Part shown: positions 37,363 to 47,814 of the stretch, one piece after another
Layout of the letters: each line of letters begins with the position of its first letter
Numbering within the stretch: position 1 is the stretch's first letter
Assembly: GCF_026711005.1 (NCBI RefSeq)
Contig: NZ_JAPPVJ010000005.1
Location: 1-64,000, forward strand
DNA from: Sphingobacterium sp. UT-1RO-CII-1
GTDB lineage: Bacteria; Bacteroidota; Bacteroidia; Sphingobacteriales; Sphingobacteriaceae
Length of the DNA stretch: 64,000 nt
Direction: 5' to 3'
Notes under the pieces: generated by a model
Databases searched by the model: none
Told to the model about the DNA's origin: nothing
The model's input: the letters and a program-made list of their open reading frames with translations, nothing else
Position numbers and translations under genes: made by a program

Positions 37363-39762
37363 CTACTGCAATTGTAAGCAAGAACATAGGCTATAAAGTT
37401 CCTTCATCGTAGGAGCCTCACCTCTATGTAGGGCATTGCCTATTTCGTCCAATACGGAATAGTATTTAGCATTCTTGGCTTTGAAGATCTCACGCTCGCG
37501 CTGGAAGACAGATCTAATATCTTCATTATTCTCAATGCAATTATTGTAACGGGATAGGACAAAATCGTAAGCTGCTAACCATTTGCTTTCTTCCTTAACA
37601 GCAATCTCATCAAAAACATGAGGCTGTGAAACTCTAACTTCATTCAGATATTCCATCTCAAATGCCCGTAGATTGTCGGACAGATCTTCCTTGTTATTAA
37701 TCAATGATATGATATTGTCAAACTTATTCTGCTGATTGGCTGTGAAGCTTCTACCCAAAAGAATTCCTAGTTTCTGATAGTATGCTGCAGTCTTATTATA
37801 TATCAATACATTTTCATAAAGTTTGGAAAAGTTTACATGTTTTCTTCCCTTCGCCGTCTTTTCTGCTGCTTTTTTGGCGTCTTTGGATGTCAACAAACGA
37901 GATATTGATGTTTTAAACAAATCTGATTCAATAAACTGTTTGATCTCAATCGATTTGCTGATAGCATCCCATAGTTCTTCTTTCTTAGAATACTCGCCCA
38001 AGTCATCGCTCAACGCGTACTTTTTAATCAAATTATTCATCAAATCCATAAGACTGTAGGTCATCTCTAAAAACGATTCGTCAAACTGCTCCTGCTTCCA
38101 AATTTTGGCTAAATCGAAAATCATATTTGGTTTTATATTACCAGCATATTTGTAAACAATTGCTATAGAGTATGGTACTACCGCAGATCGCAGCTGACCT
38201 AAAGAGTTTTTACCTGCCCCATACTGCTTTTCTAAAGTTCTGAAAAGCATGATCCTAGCAATAGTTTCTTCAAAGAAATCTCGATCGATCGTAGGAGCTT
38301 TTTTCTTTTCTCCGCCGGAGATTATTTCAATGAATGACCTAAAGATCTTCTCTCCTCCTTTTTTGACCATATAGGGCTGATCTCCCCAAGACATATAATA
38401 CTTAGCCAGCTCTTCTTTTGAAAACCGCCTCTCTTTAGGGTACTCGTTATTGATCCTAGTTTTGGCTGCCGGATTTTTCCGGATCAATGTATTGAACTCG
38501 CCCTTAAAACGTTCGAAAAACCATTTCTTTCCAGTAGGTGTTAAGGTACTTTCAGAAACTGCTTTCAGCTTGACCAGCTGTTCATTTCGAGACCGTAGAT
38601 CGGTAGACGAAACCTTGGACTGAGCATTTGAATAAATACTGATCTGCGATATAAATTCATTAAGCTTATCCTCATCGGTATTCTTAGCAACATTAATTTT
38701 TGCCATTACCCGCACTTTCGAGATATCAAGTCCCTCTTTTTTGGAAAAATATATAGATGCTGTAGTCTGTCCACCATTCACGATCTGAAAATCTGTAAGA
38801 GACTTCAAAATATACTGTCCATTACTCTCTTTAAGCTCTGAATCTACGGCTGTAATGGTCATTCCGTTATTATAAGCGATAAAAAGCTCCGGTGTCTTCT
38901 TAATGGTATCACGAATACCTTGATTGACTCCTTTAAACTGAAGAAACGACCGTACGTTCTTTTCGAGAATACGTGTACTGTATTTACGATACAATTCAGC
39001 AATCAGTGCCGCAGGAAGTACACATAAATAAGATTCGAAATGTTCTTCGTCTGCTGCTTTCAGAAGATGTATCTCTTCAGGATATAGATTTTCGAAGTTG
39101 ACTAGTAGAACCTCCCTATTTCCTTGGGAGATAAGAACATTATATATAAAATTAAGATCAATAAGTCTTTTAAAGACACTTATTGATTTGGATCGACTTT
39201 CCTTTCCAACCGTATATTTAACTGTAATACTATCATCGTCAAACTCAATCTTCTTTGGCTGCGGCTCCGCACCTCTTTTTTCTACCGTGATGGCCGCAGA
39301 TACTAAGAATATTTCGATAACATCGATTTGTTCTAACCCCGCTGTAGAAGATAAAAAATTGACAAGAGCTTTGACCGGACTGGAATCTTGTACATCTTCC
39401 TCAAGGTGCTTCTTTATTGCTTTATTAACAAATTTTACAGATCTATTAAACTGTTGGTCGTAAAGACTTTTTTGCGAAATCAATAGATTTTCCTCTTGTC
39501 GCCCTAAATCAATCGACAATTCGTCTACAAGAAATATCTGCAGTCGCTCGCCAGATTCATTGATCACGTACCCATTAATCTTGAGATTATCGCTTTGTCC
39601 TAGATGAAAGGAATCATTGTAAATCTCGGAATCAACTAGTTTAGCATCATTAAGGAATGGCATTACATGGGTCAAAAAGTCCTGTTGAGAAATAAATTTT
39701 TCGTCGTCTTGACATTCTTCTAATAAATCTATTCTATACTTTAATAGTTCACTGATCTCCAT
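37363..39762 (-). CDS. AIPR-family protein (abortive infection phage resistance)
   Basis: The 799-residue protein carries AIPR hallmarks: ILEKNVRSFLQFKGVNQGIRDT near 270, FIAYNNGMTI, and FQIVNGGQTTASIYF near 330. AIPR proteins are reported in phage-resistance loci and often lie beside Z1 and MORC-like genes. The biochemical function is not settled; the N-terminal half has a nuclease-like look. It starts five bases after the DUF4420 gene. Confidence 0.9.
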   Translation of the reverse strand: MEISELLKYRIDLLEECQDDEKFISQQDFLTHVMPFLNDAKLVDSEIYNDSFHLGQSDNLKINGYVINESGERLQIFLVDELSIDLGRQEENLLISQKSLYDQQFNRSVKFVNKAIKKHLEEDVQDSSPVKALVNFLSSTAGLEQIDVIEIFLVSAAITVEKRGAEPQPKKIEFDDDSITVKYTVGKESRSKSISVFKRLIDLNFIYNVLISQGNREVLLVNFENLYPEEIHLLKAADEEHFESYLCVLPAALIAELYRKYSTRILEKNVRSFLQFKGVNQGIRDTIKKTPELFIAYNNGMTITAVDSELKESNGQYILKSLTDFQIVNGGQTTASIYFSKKEGLDISKVRVMAKINVAKNTDEDKLNEFISQISIYSNAQSKVSSTDLRSRNEQLVKLKAVSESTLTPTGKKWFFERFKGEFNTLIRKNPAAKTRINNEYPKERRFSKEELAKYYMSWGDQPYMVKKGGEKIFRSFIEIISGGEKKKAPTIDRDFFEETIARIMLFRTLEKQYGAGKNSLGQLRSAVVPYSIAIVYKYAGNIKPNMIFDLAKIWKQEQFDESFLEMTYSLMDLMNNLIKKYALSDDLGEYSKKEELWDAISKSIEIKQFIESDLFKTSISRLLTSKDAKKAAEKTAKGRKHVNFSKLYENVLIYNKTAAYYQKLGILLGRSFTANQQNKFDNIISLINNKEDLSDNLRAFEMEYLNEVRVSQPHVFDEIAVKEESKWLAAYDFVLSRYNNCIENNEDIRSVFQREREIFKAKNAKYYSVLDEIGNALHRGEAPTMKELYSLCSCLQLQ

Positions 39763-39767
39763 ATTAA

Positions 39768-40742
39768 CTAAAGGGATTGCTCTTTTTTAATAAATTCGGT
39801 TAAATTGGTCAGACGGATTTGGTAACGCACTTTATGTATACTCTGAGAGATTAAATCTCTCTTAAGTCTTGGAAATCCATCTGCTAAACAGTCATAAAAG
39901 ACTATTTTATCTACTTTATATCTATAGTTGTCATAACTTTCTAGGTCATTAAAACTGATGTTTTTTTCCTTCAATCCTTCAACGATGAATGAAAGATCTC
40001 CTCTGGAAGCTATCACTTTATCTTTTATACTGTTAATAAGATCTTGAAGAGAAATACCCTCAATATAGTTCTTATCAATATCAATGATGACCAATTCTAA
40101 TGACTTTCCTAAATCTTCCTGTAACTGGTATTCACTTGAAATATTAATATCGAGCGAGCGACCGGGTTTGGTTTTTACTTCAAAGTCAATATCTGGAAAT
40201 TCGAAATCATGTCCTTTATCATAAGGCCCTACCCAACTCTGCTCTATCTCTGGAATTGTAAATCTTGGTGAAGACTGAGATAGTAGGTAATCCATAAAGC
40301 AAAGTTCTCCAAAAAGTCCTATCAGAATCTCTTCGGATAATTTGGCACCTCGCTTCTCATCAAAGAAATAGGCCCAGCGATTGAAGGTTCTAAAAAACTC
40401 TTTGACACAAGCTTCATCTTCTTCAATTTGGTGAATTTTATTATATATTGAAATCACAAAATCATTAAAAAGATCCCAAAAGTATTCGTCAAGGACACGG
40501 ATAATGATCCGATCTTCTACTGGAAGATACACTATAGAAAGATTCGAAAACTCGTTTTTGTCCAGATACTCTTCTTTTAAGCTAATAGCCTTCAAAGTCA
40601 GACAACGTTTTCCATCGGTATCAATTCCTATAGAAAGATCTGGTTTACAAACCGAATCAATCCGTAAGATCTTTATAGCGCCGTCCGGGTGTATAAGTTG
40701 CCACTTTTCATTCAAAACAAATGCATCCATATTATTCGGCAT
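39768..40742 (-). CDS. PD-(D/E)XK motif protein (DUF4420)
   Basis: The 324-residue protein has the DUF4420 core: LIGLFGELCFMDYLL (about 142-156), WVGPYDKGHDFEF with the nuclease Asp, and DIDFEVKTKPG where E-V-K is the catalytic pair. It is expected to be a restriction-type nuclease subunit. Its start overlaps the Z1 gene stop by one base (TAATG). Confidence 0.88.
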   Translation of the reverse strand: MPNNMDAFVLNEKWQLIHPDGAIKILRIDSVCKPDLSIGIDTDGKRCLTLKAISLKEEYLDKNEFSNLSIVYLPVEDRIIIRVLDEYFWDLFNDFVISIYNKIHQIEEDEACVKEFFRTFNRWAYFFDEKRGAKLSEEILIGLFGELCFMDYLLSQSSPRFTIPEIEQSWVGPYDKGHDFEFPDIDFEVKTKPGRSLDINISSEYQLQEDLGKSLELVIIDIDKNYIEGISLQDLINSIKDKVIASRGDLSFIVEGLKEKNISFNDLESYDNYRYKVDKIVFYDCLADGFPRLKRDLISQSIHKVRYQIRLTNLTEFIKKEQSL

Positions 40743-43700
40743 TAAACATTTTCACTATCATGCGGCAGAGGGGCATCTGGATCATCCCCATCTCCTATAT
40801 CTTCTGATTTGTCATAGTCCCCGACTACATACTCGCCTCCTGGATCAGGATCTATTTTAGGGAAGCCAATGGCTATACCCACTAGTGGCACTTTTGGAGT
40901 TTTATCAAAACCTCTTTGTATGTAAGAAGCTTTCATGTCTTTTGTTTGATCTTTATCATCGACACGATATACAGCTTTCATATCCATCAAGTAAACAACT
41001 ATAAGCCCATCTTGATCAGACATCTCTTCACGATAAATACGCTCAGGTGGATTTAACTTTTCTGCTTTTTCAAGCGCAAGTTTCTCATTATCTGCCTTAC
41101 CTTTTTTTAGATAATATTCAGTCTTTTCGTTAATAAATTTTTGTTTGGCCTCTACTTTTTGAGATTCAGTCAAAAGTAAAGAGAAGTCTTTTCCCGAAGA
41201 TACAATATTGGCCGATCGGTTACCTGCAGCGAAAAGCCCTTTGTTGATAAAATCATTGTAATATACATCGTCTTTTTTAGGCCCTGTGCGTACAGTCAAT
41301 TCTATCCTTTCGGAAAGTCCGGTTTCATCTGTCTCTAAAAAAACGTTAGAAGCCCCTGTTAATTTAATAGCAATAGTCCAGTTTCTTAAGAAATGTTTCT
41401 CTTCACAAATCTCAATGAATTTAGCAATACTGGACATTTCAAAATCACAGTAATTATTTGGTAAGTCAAGGAATTGCAATGCTCCTTTTATATCGGTACG
41501 GTGTATCAAAAAGTCATCCTTGAGCTCCAAATTTTTACCTTCGAAATAATTTCTAAAGCTATCCCAAGTGTTTGATACTTCTGTTGCACTGGAAACATTA
41601 AACTTGGTAGTCTGCACAAGTTGATCCTGATAAGACCATTTGACTTCATTTGTCTTTTGCAGAATAGATGGTCTTGTAATTTTGAGTGTGCCTGGATGCT
41701 TACGTACGCGCAGTTCATAATCTTTTGGTTGCTTGCCTTCCCGTCTCATCTTTGTGAATTCGATTTCTAACTCTTCGATTGCTCGGGTCGTGGAATCAAA
41801 TTTTGATACTGCATCTGATGTTGTAAATATCTTACAACAGTCCAAATAACCTGGTCTATAGCCGAACCAACGTCCCATCTGTAATAGTGTGTCAGAAAAA
41901 TTAGTATTTCGCAGGAAGTAATTGATCGTTAATCCCTCTAAAGTAAAACCTCTAGATAACCTATTTCCTCCAACAGCGATATATTTTGCGCCTTTTCCAA
42001 ACTGATCTTTCTCATAAACCAGTTTATCGCCAGTATCACTATTGACAGCCACAACATTTATTCCTTTTATGGATTCGTCCAGAAGATGCTTCAGGTCATT
42101 GAATGTTCTAGGTAACAGAAATTCGTCTCTATAATCATCCGCTACATGGTCTTTTATATTCTCAACAATGTAAGCGTAATACTTATACCAAAGCTTTTGG
42201 AAATAACCGTAGATGGAGTTTTCGGATGTAGGCAAATCGCTAGTAATCCTACCCGCAATTTCATTTATTAGTTCCTGTATCTTGTCCTTAGTTTTATTCT
42301 GCCAAGGTATAAACCGAGAAACATGAACCAGCATTGTGTGATGCGGGTTTGAAATAGATGAGCCCGTCATCGCAAATTGTCTACTATAACGTAAAGCAAT
42401 ACTCAATATAAAACATCCAACAGCATCCTTTAAAGATTCTGGCAACCCTTTTGGGAAAGTGTCAGTCTTCTTGGCTGCTCTGGTTTTAGTGTCGCTTGCA
42501 GATGCAGGGCGAATAACACCATCCTTTTCTACGACACGCTCCGGAAAATAGGTATTATAATCATAGATCGTCTCAATGATTGGCAACTTCTTCACATCAT
42601 CATCATAGACGGTCTCAAACAGCTGTTTTGCGCCTATATAATTAGATGGATTCTTTAACAGTTCGATAAAGTCATCAGGATATATGTTGTCTACCAGTGA
42701 AAACTCTCTATTAACAACCTCACCGTTTACTTTATCTTTTATAACCCACTTCTTTTTACCTAACTTATTGCGATCTGCCAGAACATTCGCAAAAGGGGTA
42801 GCTGTATAACCGAGGTAGGATTTTTTTGTAAATAAGGCTAAAATAGCCCGAATATGACCATTTATTGTACTGGCTTCTTCTATTCCCTTTTTACCGAGGT
42901 TATTTAAAGAAGCATTATCAGCTTCGTCATCTACGATCAATAAAGGCAAATCATGTTTGTCTTTTCCTTCTGGCAGATGTTCGTTCAACCATAATAAAAG
43001 ATTCTTTAATACACCTGAATTCTTTTTGCATACAAGAATGTTTCTCCGATCCAAAGGAAAATCAGCCTCCTTTAAGGTTTTCTTAAAGTCTGATTTATAA
43101 GAGGTCGGCGTAGTAAGTTGGATCTCGGTAAAGTTTGAAATACTACCAACTCCTTTTACTCCCTTCTTCTGGTTCTTTTTATCTATAATACCATAACCAA
43201 TAACTTCTTCTTCAACTCGCTCCTGCGTCTGAGCTCTTAAATCCTCCATAATGCCAGACAGCACTATAATTAACTTATAACCACAGTCGACCGATCGATT
43301 GATAACAGCATTAAAATTACCAGTCTTACCGGACTGAACACTACCAACAACCATCCCTTTACAATAATAAGGCACTTGCGAGTCAGGATCTCCAAGCTTT
43401 TCCATAATACTTTCTGAAGACAATCGTATTGACTCAACAACTTTATCCGCTCGTCCTTTTTGTTTAAGGTACCTAAGGTATCTTTCTAAATAGTTTTCGG
43501 TTCTTGTGTTGATTTCATTCTTTCGTTCCTCTGTCAACCAGAAAGGATGATTGGTTTTTACAATTGACTCTGAATCTTCAATATTAATCGGGTGTACAGA
43601 TAAATATTCTTTGACAGCGATATTATAAGCGTGATTTTTTGAATCTTGATCCAACTCAGCAAACTCACTGGAAATAATTTCCATTTTAGTAAAAACACTA

Positions 43701-43792
43701 TCCTTTATTTCTCCAAATATAGAATCAACAACTTTCTCGTAGCTTTTTAATGCCTCCTTAATAAGGGCTTTGATCAGTTCTAAGTAGTTCAT
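40742..43792 (-). CDS. Z1-domain superfamily II helicase-like ATPase
   Basis: The 1016-residue protein contains Walker A SVQSGKTGNF (151-160), a DEAD-like box LLIVDDEADNASLN near 290, a YTATPFANVLAD motif III-like segment, GGNRLSRGFTLEGL and GRWFGYRPGY motif VI-like region near 650. These define Z1, a motor family linked with MORC/MutL-like ATPases and REase-fold nucleases in restriction systems. Its start is one base from the upstream MORC-like gene stop. Confidence 0.9.
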   Translation of the reverse strand: MNYLELIKALIKEALKSYEKVVDSIFGEIKDSVFTKMEIISSEFAELDQDSKNHAYNIAVKEYLSVHPINIEDSESIVKTNHPFWLTEERKNEINTRTENYLERYLRYLKQKGRADKVVESIRLSSESIMEKLGDPDSQVPYYCKGMVVGSVQSGKTGNFNAVINRSVDCGYKLIIVLSGIMEDLRAQTQERVEEEVIGYGIIDKKNQKKGVKGVGSISNFTEIQLTTPTSYKSDFKKTLKEADFPLDRRNILVCKKNSGVLKNLLLWLNEHLPEGKDKHDLPLLIVDDEADNASLNNLGKKGIEEASTINGHIRAILALFTKKSYLGYTATPFANVLADRNKLGKKKWVIKDKVNGEVVNREFSLVDNIYPDDFIELLKNPSNYIGAKQLFETVYDDDVKKLPIIETIYDYNTYFPERVVEKDGVIRPASASDTKTRAAKKTDTFPKGLPESLKDAVGCFILSIALRYSRQFAMTGSSISNPHHTMLVHVSRFIPWQNKTKDKIQELINEIAGRITSDLPTSENSIYGYFQKLWYKYYAYIVENIKDHVADDYRDEFLLPRTFNDLKHLLDESIKGINVVAVNSDTGDKLVYEKDQFGKGAKYIAVGGNRLSRGFTLEGLTINYFLRNTNFSDTLLQMGRWFGYRPGYLDCCKIFTTSDAVSKFDSTTRAIEELEIEFTKMRREGKQPKDYELRVRKHPGTLKITRPSILQKTNEVKWSYQDQLVQTTKFNVSSATEVSNTWDSFRNYFEGKNLELKDDFLIHRTDIKGALQFLDLPNNYCDFEMSSIAKFIEICEEKHFLRNWTIAIKLTGASNVFLETDETGLSERIELTVRTGPKKDDVYYNDFINKGLFAAGNRSANIVSSGKDFSLLLTESQKVEAKQKFINEKTEYYLKKGKADNEKLALEKAEKLNPPERIYREEMSDQDGLIVVYLMDMKAVYRVDDKDQTKDMKASYIQRGFDKTPKVPLVGIAIGFPKIDPDPGGEYVVGDYDKSEDIGDGDDPDAPLPHDSENV

Positions 43793-43793
43793 A

Positions 43794-45326
43794 TTACTGT
43801 ATAAGGTTTAAAATTGATTTTGGTATCGTATTTGCCTTTATTCCCATATTAGGAATAATCGAGTTTTTGATAACATCTTTCGATATTCCTGAAGAGATCA
43901 GATGTTTTATAGTATCAAGGAGGGTCTGCTCTTCGTTGGGCGAATTAATTTCTATTTTCTCAAAGTCAACATCCTCATACACTTTTCTAATTTTATTGAC
44001 TTGGGTATTGATCATACGTAATAGCATACGTAGATTAGATTGATCTTTTGAACTGATTGAAGCTAAGAGAGTCTCAACCAAGGGAAACTCTTCGTTTATT
44101 TCAACTAGTGCTCCCTTATTAGTAGCTTTCCTTTGAAAAAGATCTATACTGCTTTTAGTATTGTTACTCGCTATTCTCTTTATTCCTCTATTGAAATACT
44201 CTTTCTGCGCCTCTTCTTTTAACTCAGATATATATCGATAAAAGGCTTTCCTTAATTCATACGGAATCTTAATCTGTGATTTAGAAACATTAAGATGTAT
44301 CAGGTGATCAATCTTATTTCCCAGATCTACCTTCAATCTCGCTAGTTGAAGATTGGCTGATTTCCTAATTAGTCCATTCCATCCACCAAAAAGTATGATC
44401 CTGTCCGCTCTGTAAATATAAATTCCTTCTAAATCCAATAGACTATTGAACTTGGTAGTCCATATCGATGTAGCTTGTTTAGATTCGTCTATACTCCGCA
44501 CCGGTAGCACATAACCCTCGAGCTTAATGGCTTCACCATTAAATAATGCCTGCTTAGGTACCAAAAGGCGAAGGTCTGGAACATCGTTTGGAAAAGGACT
44601 AAATGGTTGAAGTACCTTGTTATTTATCCTAATTGAAAAAGGTTTTTTCTTGCTCTCTAGAAAACGATGAAAAACCAGCGATAAATAATCTGAAGTAACC
44701 TCAGCTATCTCTTTTTTTATTGCTTTTAACCCGTTTTCGTGACTAAGATATGTTTCGAACTTGAATAACCCATCCCAAAGAATAATTGTATTGGGTTCGA
44801 AGTCTTTTACTCCATTTAAATATTGCTCAGACAATAAATTAAATTTCTCCAGAATATAAGTGATTTCTGCTTGCGTGTTCACTATAACACGCCATTCGCC
44901 TACATCTTTTAAGTAATCAACATCCCATGTTCTAGCATTGTACGAACCGCTTCCCTTTTTTCTCGATAAAACGGTAAACTTTCTTGTTTGCGAAAAAGAA
45001 GCAGTTTTCATCCCCAATCCAAATCGTCCTAGATCAACACGATCCCTATTAGACTCCATCAAAGAACTAGGAAACTTCATATTCTGAATCAACTCCAATT
45101 CTGTCATTCCATCTCCATCATCAGCGATGAATAACTTAAACCTAGGCCCCTCTAGATCCGTAAGAATCTCTATATTGGATGCTTTTGCCGAAATAGAGTT
45201 ATCTATCAGATCTGCTAACGCACTCTCTAAAGTATATCCCTGCTCAGAAATGGATTTGACAAGATATTCGGGATTAGGAATACTATCTTCAAAATTAATC
45301 TTGATATGGTCTGGATTTGTCATCAT
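43794..45326 (-). CDS. MORC/MutL-like GHKL ATPase
   Basis: The 510-residue protein has a GHKL/Hsp90-type N-terminal ATPase: LESALADLIDNSISA (33-47) as the N box, IADDGDGM (67-74) as G1, and LGRFGLGMKTASFS (99-112) as G2. A transducer-like S5 domain follows. Such proteins clamp DNA in MutL and MORC families and are known from restriction-modification gene neighbourhoods with Z1 helicases. It lies 24 bases after the DUF3883 gene. Confidence 0.88.
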   Translation of the reverse strand: MMTNPDHIKINFEDSIPNPEYLVKSISEQGYTLESALADLIDNSISAKASNIEILTDLEGPRFKLFIADDGDGMTELELIQNMKFPSSLMESNRDRVDLGRFGLGMKTASFSQTRKFTVLSRKKGSGSYNARTWDVDYLKDVGEWRVIVNTQAEITYILEKFNLLSEQYLNGVKDFEPNTIILWDGLFKFETYLSHENGLKAIKKEIAEVTSDYLSLVFHRFLESKKKPFSIRINNKVLQPFSPFPNDVPDLRLLVPKQALFNGEAIKLEGYVLPVRSIDESKQATSIWTTKFNSLLDLEGIYIYRADRIILFGGWNGLIRKSANLQLARLKVDLGNKIDHLIHLNVSKSQIKIPYELRKAFYRYISELKEEAQKEYFNRGIKRIASNNTKSSIDLFQRKATNKGALVEINEEFPLVETLLASISSKDQSNLRMLLRMINTQVNKIRKVYEDVDFEKIEINSPNEEQTLLDTIKHLISSGISKDVIKNSIIPNMGIKANTIPKSILNLIQ

Positions 45327-45350
45327 AGGGATAAGGGTTTTACATCTAGT

Positions 45351-46136
45351 TTATCGGAAAGCTTCGTTTAAAATCTTTTGGCTGACTGTCCAGCTTACTT
45401 GAATAGTTGTATACACATATTTTTCTGCTCCAATTCGCGCAGCAGGGTTTTGAAGAATTTGGACCTGAGGTACAGCTGAAACATTAGATATTAGACATAG
45501 ATAGTAGTCATCTCCTATACGCTTTGCAACTTTCCATTCTTTGTTAGTGAATAATAAACCGCCTTCCTCACCATCTCTTCCCTTAACCTCGATATAAACG
45601 GTTTTAATTTTTGATTCGATTGAAAAGTCGTATCCTATGCCTAAATCACGACAGTCTTTTAATATTCCTTCAAAAGGAAGTTTCCCAGCAGTGAATTGAG
45701 TTATAAAAAACTCCTCAGCTGCGCGACCTGTTATTCCTCGAGGAACATAAACACCATCCTTTTTTAATTTAACATCACCATCTGAGACGATATTTTCCAG
45801 CTGTTTGATTTCTGGATCATCCGTTTTATGAGATTTAGAAAGAATATCTTTTACCAACTCATATATTGTTGACTCATCTAAATCGGCTAAAGCATTTGCT
45901 ACAGCCAACCTACTTTTGGACAAAGGTCTTTGGTACCACCCTGCCCTATGTCCAAACAAGGGGTCAAATTCATCTCGCCAATTTTGTACAGTAGAAGGCT
46001 TAACATTTAATAATTCTCCTATCATAATATGCGTATCGCGTTGACTGCCATATCCAAGCTTTGCGTAGGCTTCTTCATTAAACCTAGCCAAGTAATAGGA
46101 CACATATAATCCGATAAAATTATTCTTCTCTGCCAT
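45351..46136 (-). CDS. DUF3883-like PD-(D/E)XK protein with N-terminal helical domain
   Basis: The 261-residue protein has an N-terminal helical region (residues 1-80, with a GHRAGWYQRPLS segment) and a C-terminal nuclease-like domain with GRAAEEFF, DLGIGYDFSIES and TVYIEVKGRDG, the E-V-K being the probable catalytic pair, as in DUF3883 proteins. It could be a second nuclease or a methyl-DNA-independent specificity subunit. It follows the methyltransferase after 19 bases. Confidence 0.78.
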   Translation of the reverse strand: MAEKNNFIGLYVSYYLARFNEEAYAKLGYGSQRDTHIMIGELLNVKPSTVQNWRDEFDPLFGHRAGWYQRPLSKSRLAVANALADLDESTIYELVKDILSKSHKTDDPEIKQLENIVSDGDVKLKKDGVYVPRGITGRAAEEFFITQFTAGKLPFEGILKDCRDLGIGYDFSIESKIKTVYIEVKGRDGEEGGLLFTNKEWKVAKRIGDDYYLCLISNVSAVPQVQILQNPAARIGAEKYVYTTIQVSWTVSQKILNEAFR

Positions 46137-46155
46137 ACATTTATACTAATTGCTT

Positions 46156-47814
46156 TTAATGATTGTCAAGTTCTTCGTGCAGCAGCTCTCCATTGTGTCT
46201 TCTCATCTGTTCAAAGATCTCGTTGACCACAATCCCTATTTGATAAGCTAAATAAGGCGGTACTGCATTTCCTACTTGATGATATTGCTGTGTCCTTCCA
46301 CCATAGAAATAATAATTATCAGGGAATGTCTGTATACGTGCTGCTTCCCGTACCGTTAAGCTGCGAGCCTGGAGTGGATCATAGTGAATAAAATAATGTC
46401 CATCTTTTGATATATGACTCGTAACGGTTGTCGCTGCATCATCAGGTTGTTGAACTCTGAATCGATCATTAAATTTTCCAGACGTTGCGTTTTCGTGATC
46501 AGGCAATAAATCTTTTCCGGCTGCAGCATAATCAACCATTTTGGGAAATGTTCCTCTTTCTTGAGTAAATTTTGCAGCAAAGTAATACCGATAAATATCC
46601 TGTAACAAATGTTTTCTAGAGACATGGTGCGAGATACCTTTCAAATTTGAATCATAAAACCATTCGTGTGCCGCAGTATCCGACTCAAAGTCATAAGTAT
46701 CAGAATGAATAAACTCCTTACCTAAAGAGCTGGCAAGTCTGGTTCTTAAACCCTGATTCTCTAACTTTCCCGAAAGTTTTCTATCAAACTCAAGGATACT
46801 ATTTTTCCAAGTATCAAGCGTATCGTTAACTCTTGTGTAATTTCTTTTCTTTTTACGTTTTCCATCATGATCCACAATCCATTCAGCCGAATCAAAAGAT
46901 CTTGTAATACCACTTCTCAACTTTGGCAACCCGCCTATAACACTTCTTAAGGTTACCACTTCTTGCGGAATTAGTATATCTGGAATAACATTAATATCAG
47001 TACGTATACCTAACAAAATGACCCGATGTCTCTTTTGGGGAACACCATAGTTTTCTGACTTAATCAAGTAATCTTGAGGACTAAATACTGGTTCGTTATT
47101 GTGTAAATCTATATCTCTTGATAAGGTAGATAATGAATACACGTGATAGCGTACTCTATTCTCGTCAACTATTTCTACAAATGGAAGAGTGGGATCTCTT
47201 AAATCAGTTAGAATTTTAGAAAAGATACTTTCATTTCCTATGGTTTTGGCTGATAATAAACCTTTGACATTTTCCATAACAAAGACCGCAGGACTATGTT
47301 CTGCAATAATTCGGAGATACTCCTTGTATAGCCCTACCCTTTTATCCTTATCTTCGTCAAGAACAGTTTCTTGACGACGTGACCGACCTACTAGCGAATA
47401 AGCTTGACAAGGCGGACCACCAATAAGCACCCAATCTCTCTGCCCATTTAATGCACGTACTATACGCCTGTCTATTTCTTCATTGGTCGTTGCATATGGG
47501 TCGCCATTATCAGCCGTACCTAATGTTGCACACCAAGCTTCCTCGTCTGCTTCTCTAAATTGCTCAGGATATTTTGTATAAAGTTCGTTCAAAGTAATAT
47601 CTCCTCTTACGAACTCATAATATTCACTAGGAACTTTACCTTCTGGAAATTTTCTAAAAAAACTGCGCAGTCTCAGGGTTTGATGTGCGTAAGGATCTTT
47701 TTCAATCGAAAGTTTTATCTGAAAAACACGATTATCATCATTATCTAAAATAGATGAAAAACCTTCTCCTAATCCTCCTGGTCCTGCAAATAAATCAATA
47801 ATAGGAATTGGCAT
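46156..47814 (-). CDS. C5-cytosine DNA methyltransferase
   Basis: The 552-residue protein contains the C5-MTase motifs in order: I IIDLFAGPGGLGEGF (5-19), IV IGGPPCQAYSLVGRSR with catalytic Cys136, VI FVMENVKG, VIII VPQKRHRVILLG, IX RSLTVREAARIQTFPD and X QVGNAVPPYLA. The region between motifs VIII and IX (about 280-490) is the specificity domain. It probably methylates the host target and protects against the nuclease-like proteins downstream. Its ATG directly follows the controller stop (TAGATG). Confidence 0.95.
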   Translation of the reverse strand: MPIPIIDLFAGPGGLGEGFSSILDNDDNRVFQIKLSIEKDPYAHQTLRLRSFFRKFPEGKVPSEYYEFVRGDITLNELYTKYPEQFREADEEAWCATLGTADNGDPYATTNEEIDRRIVRALNGQRDWVLIGGPPCQAYSLVGRSRRQETVLDEDKDKRVGLYKEYLRIIAEHSPAVFVMENVKGLLSAKTIGNESIFSKILTDLRDPTLPFVEIVDENRVRYHVYSLSTLSRDIDLHNNEPVFSPQDYLIKSENYGVPQKRHRVILLGIRTDINVIPDILIPQEVVTLRSVIGGLPKLRSGITRSFDSAEWIVDHDGKRKKKRNYTRVNDTLDTWKNSILEFDRKLSGKLENQGLRTRLASSLGKEFIHSDTYDFESDTAAHEWFYDSNLKGISHHVSRKHLLQDIYRYYFAAKFTQERGTFPKMVDYAAAGKDLLPDHENATSGKFNDRFRVQQPDDAATTVTSHISKDGHYFIHYDPLQARSLTVREAARIQTFPDNYYFYGGRTQQYHQVGNAVPPYLAYQIGIVVNEIFEQMRRHNGELLHEELDNH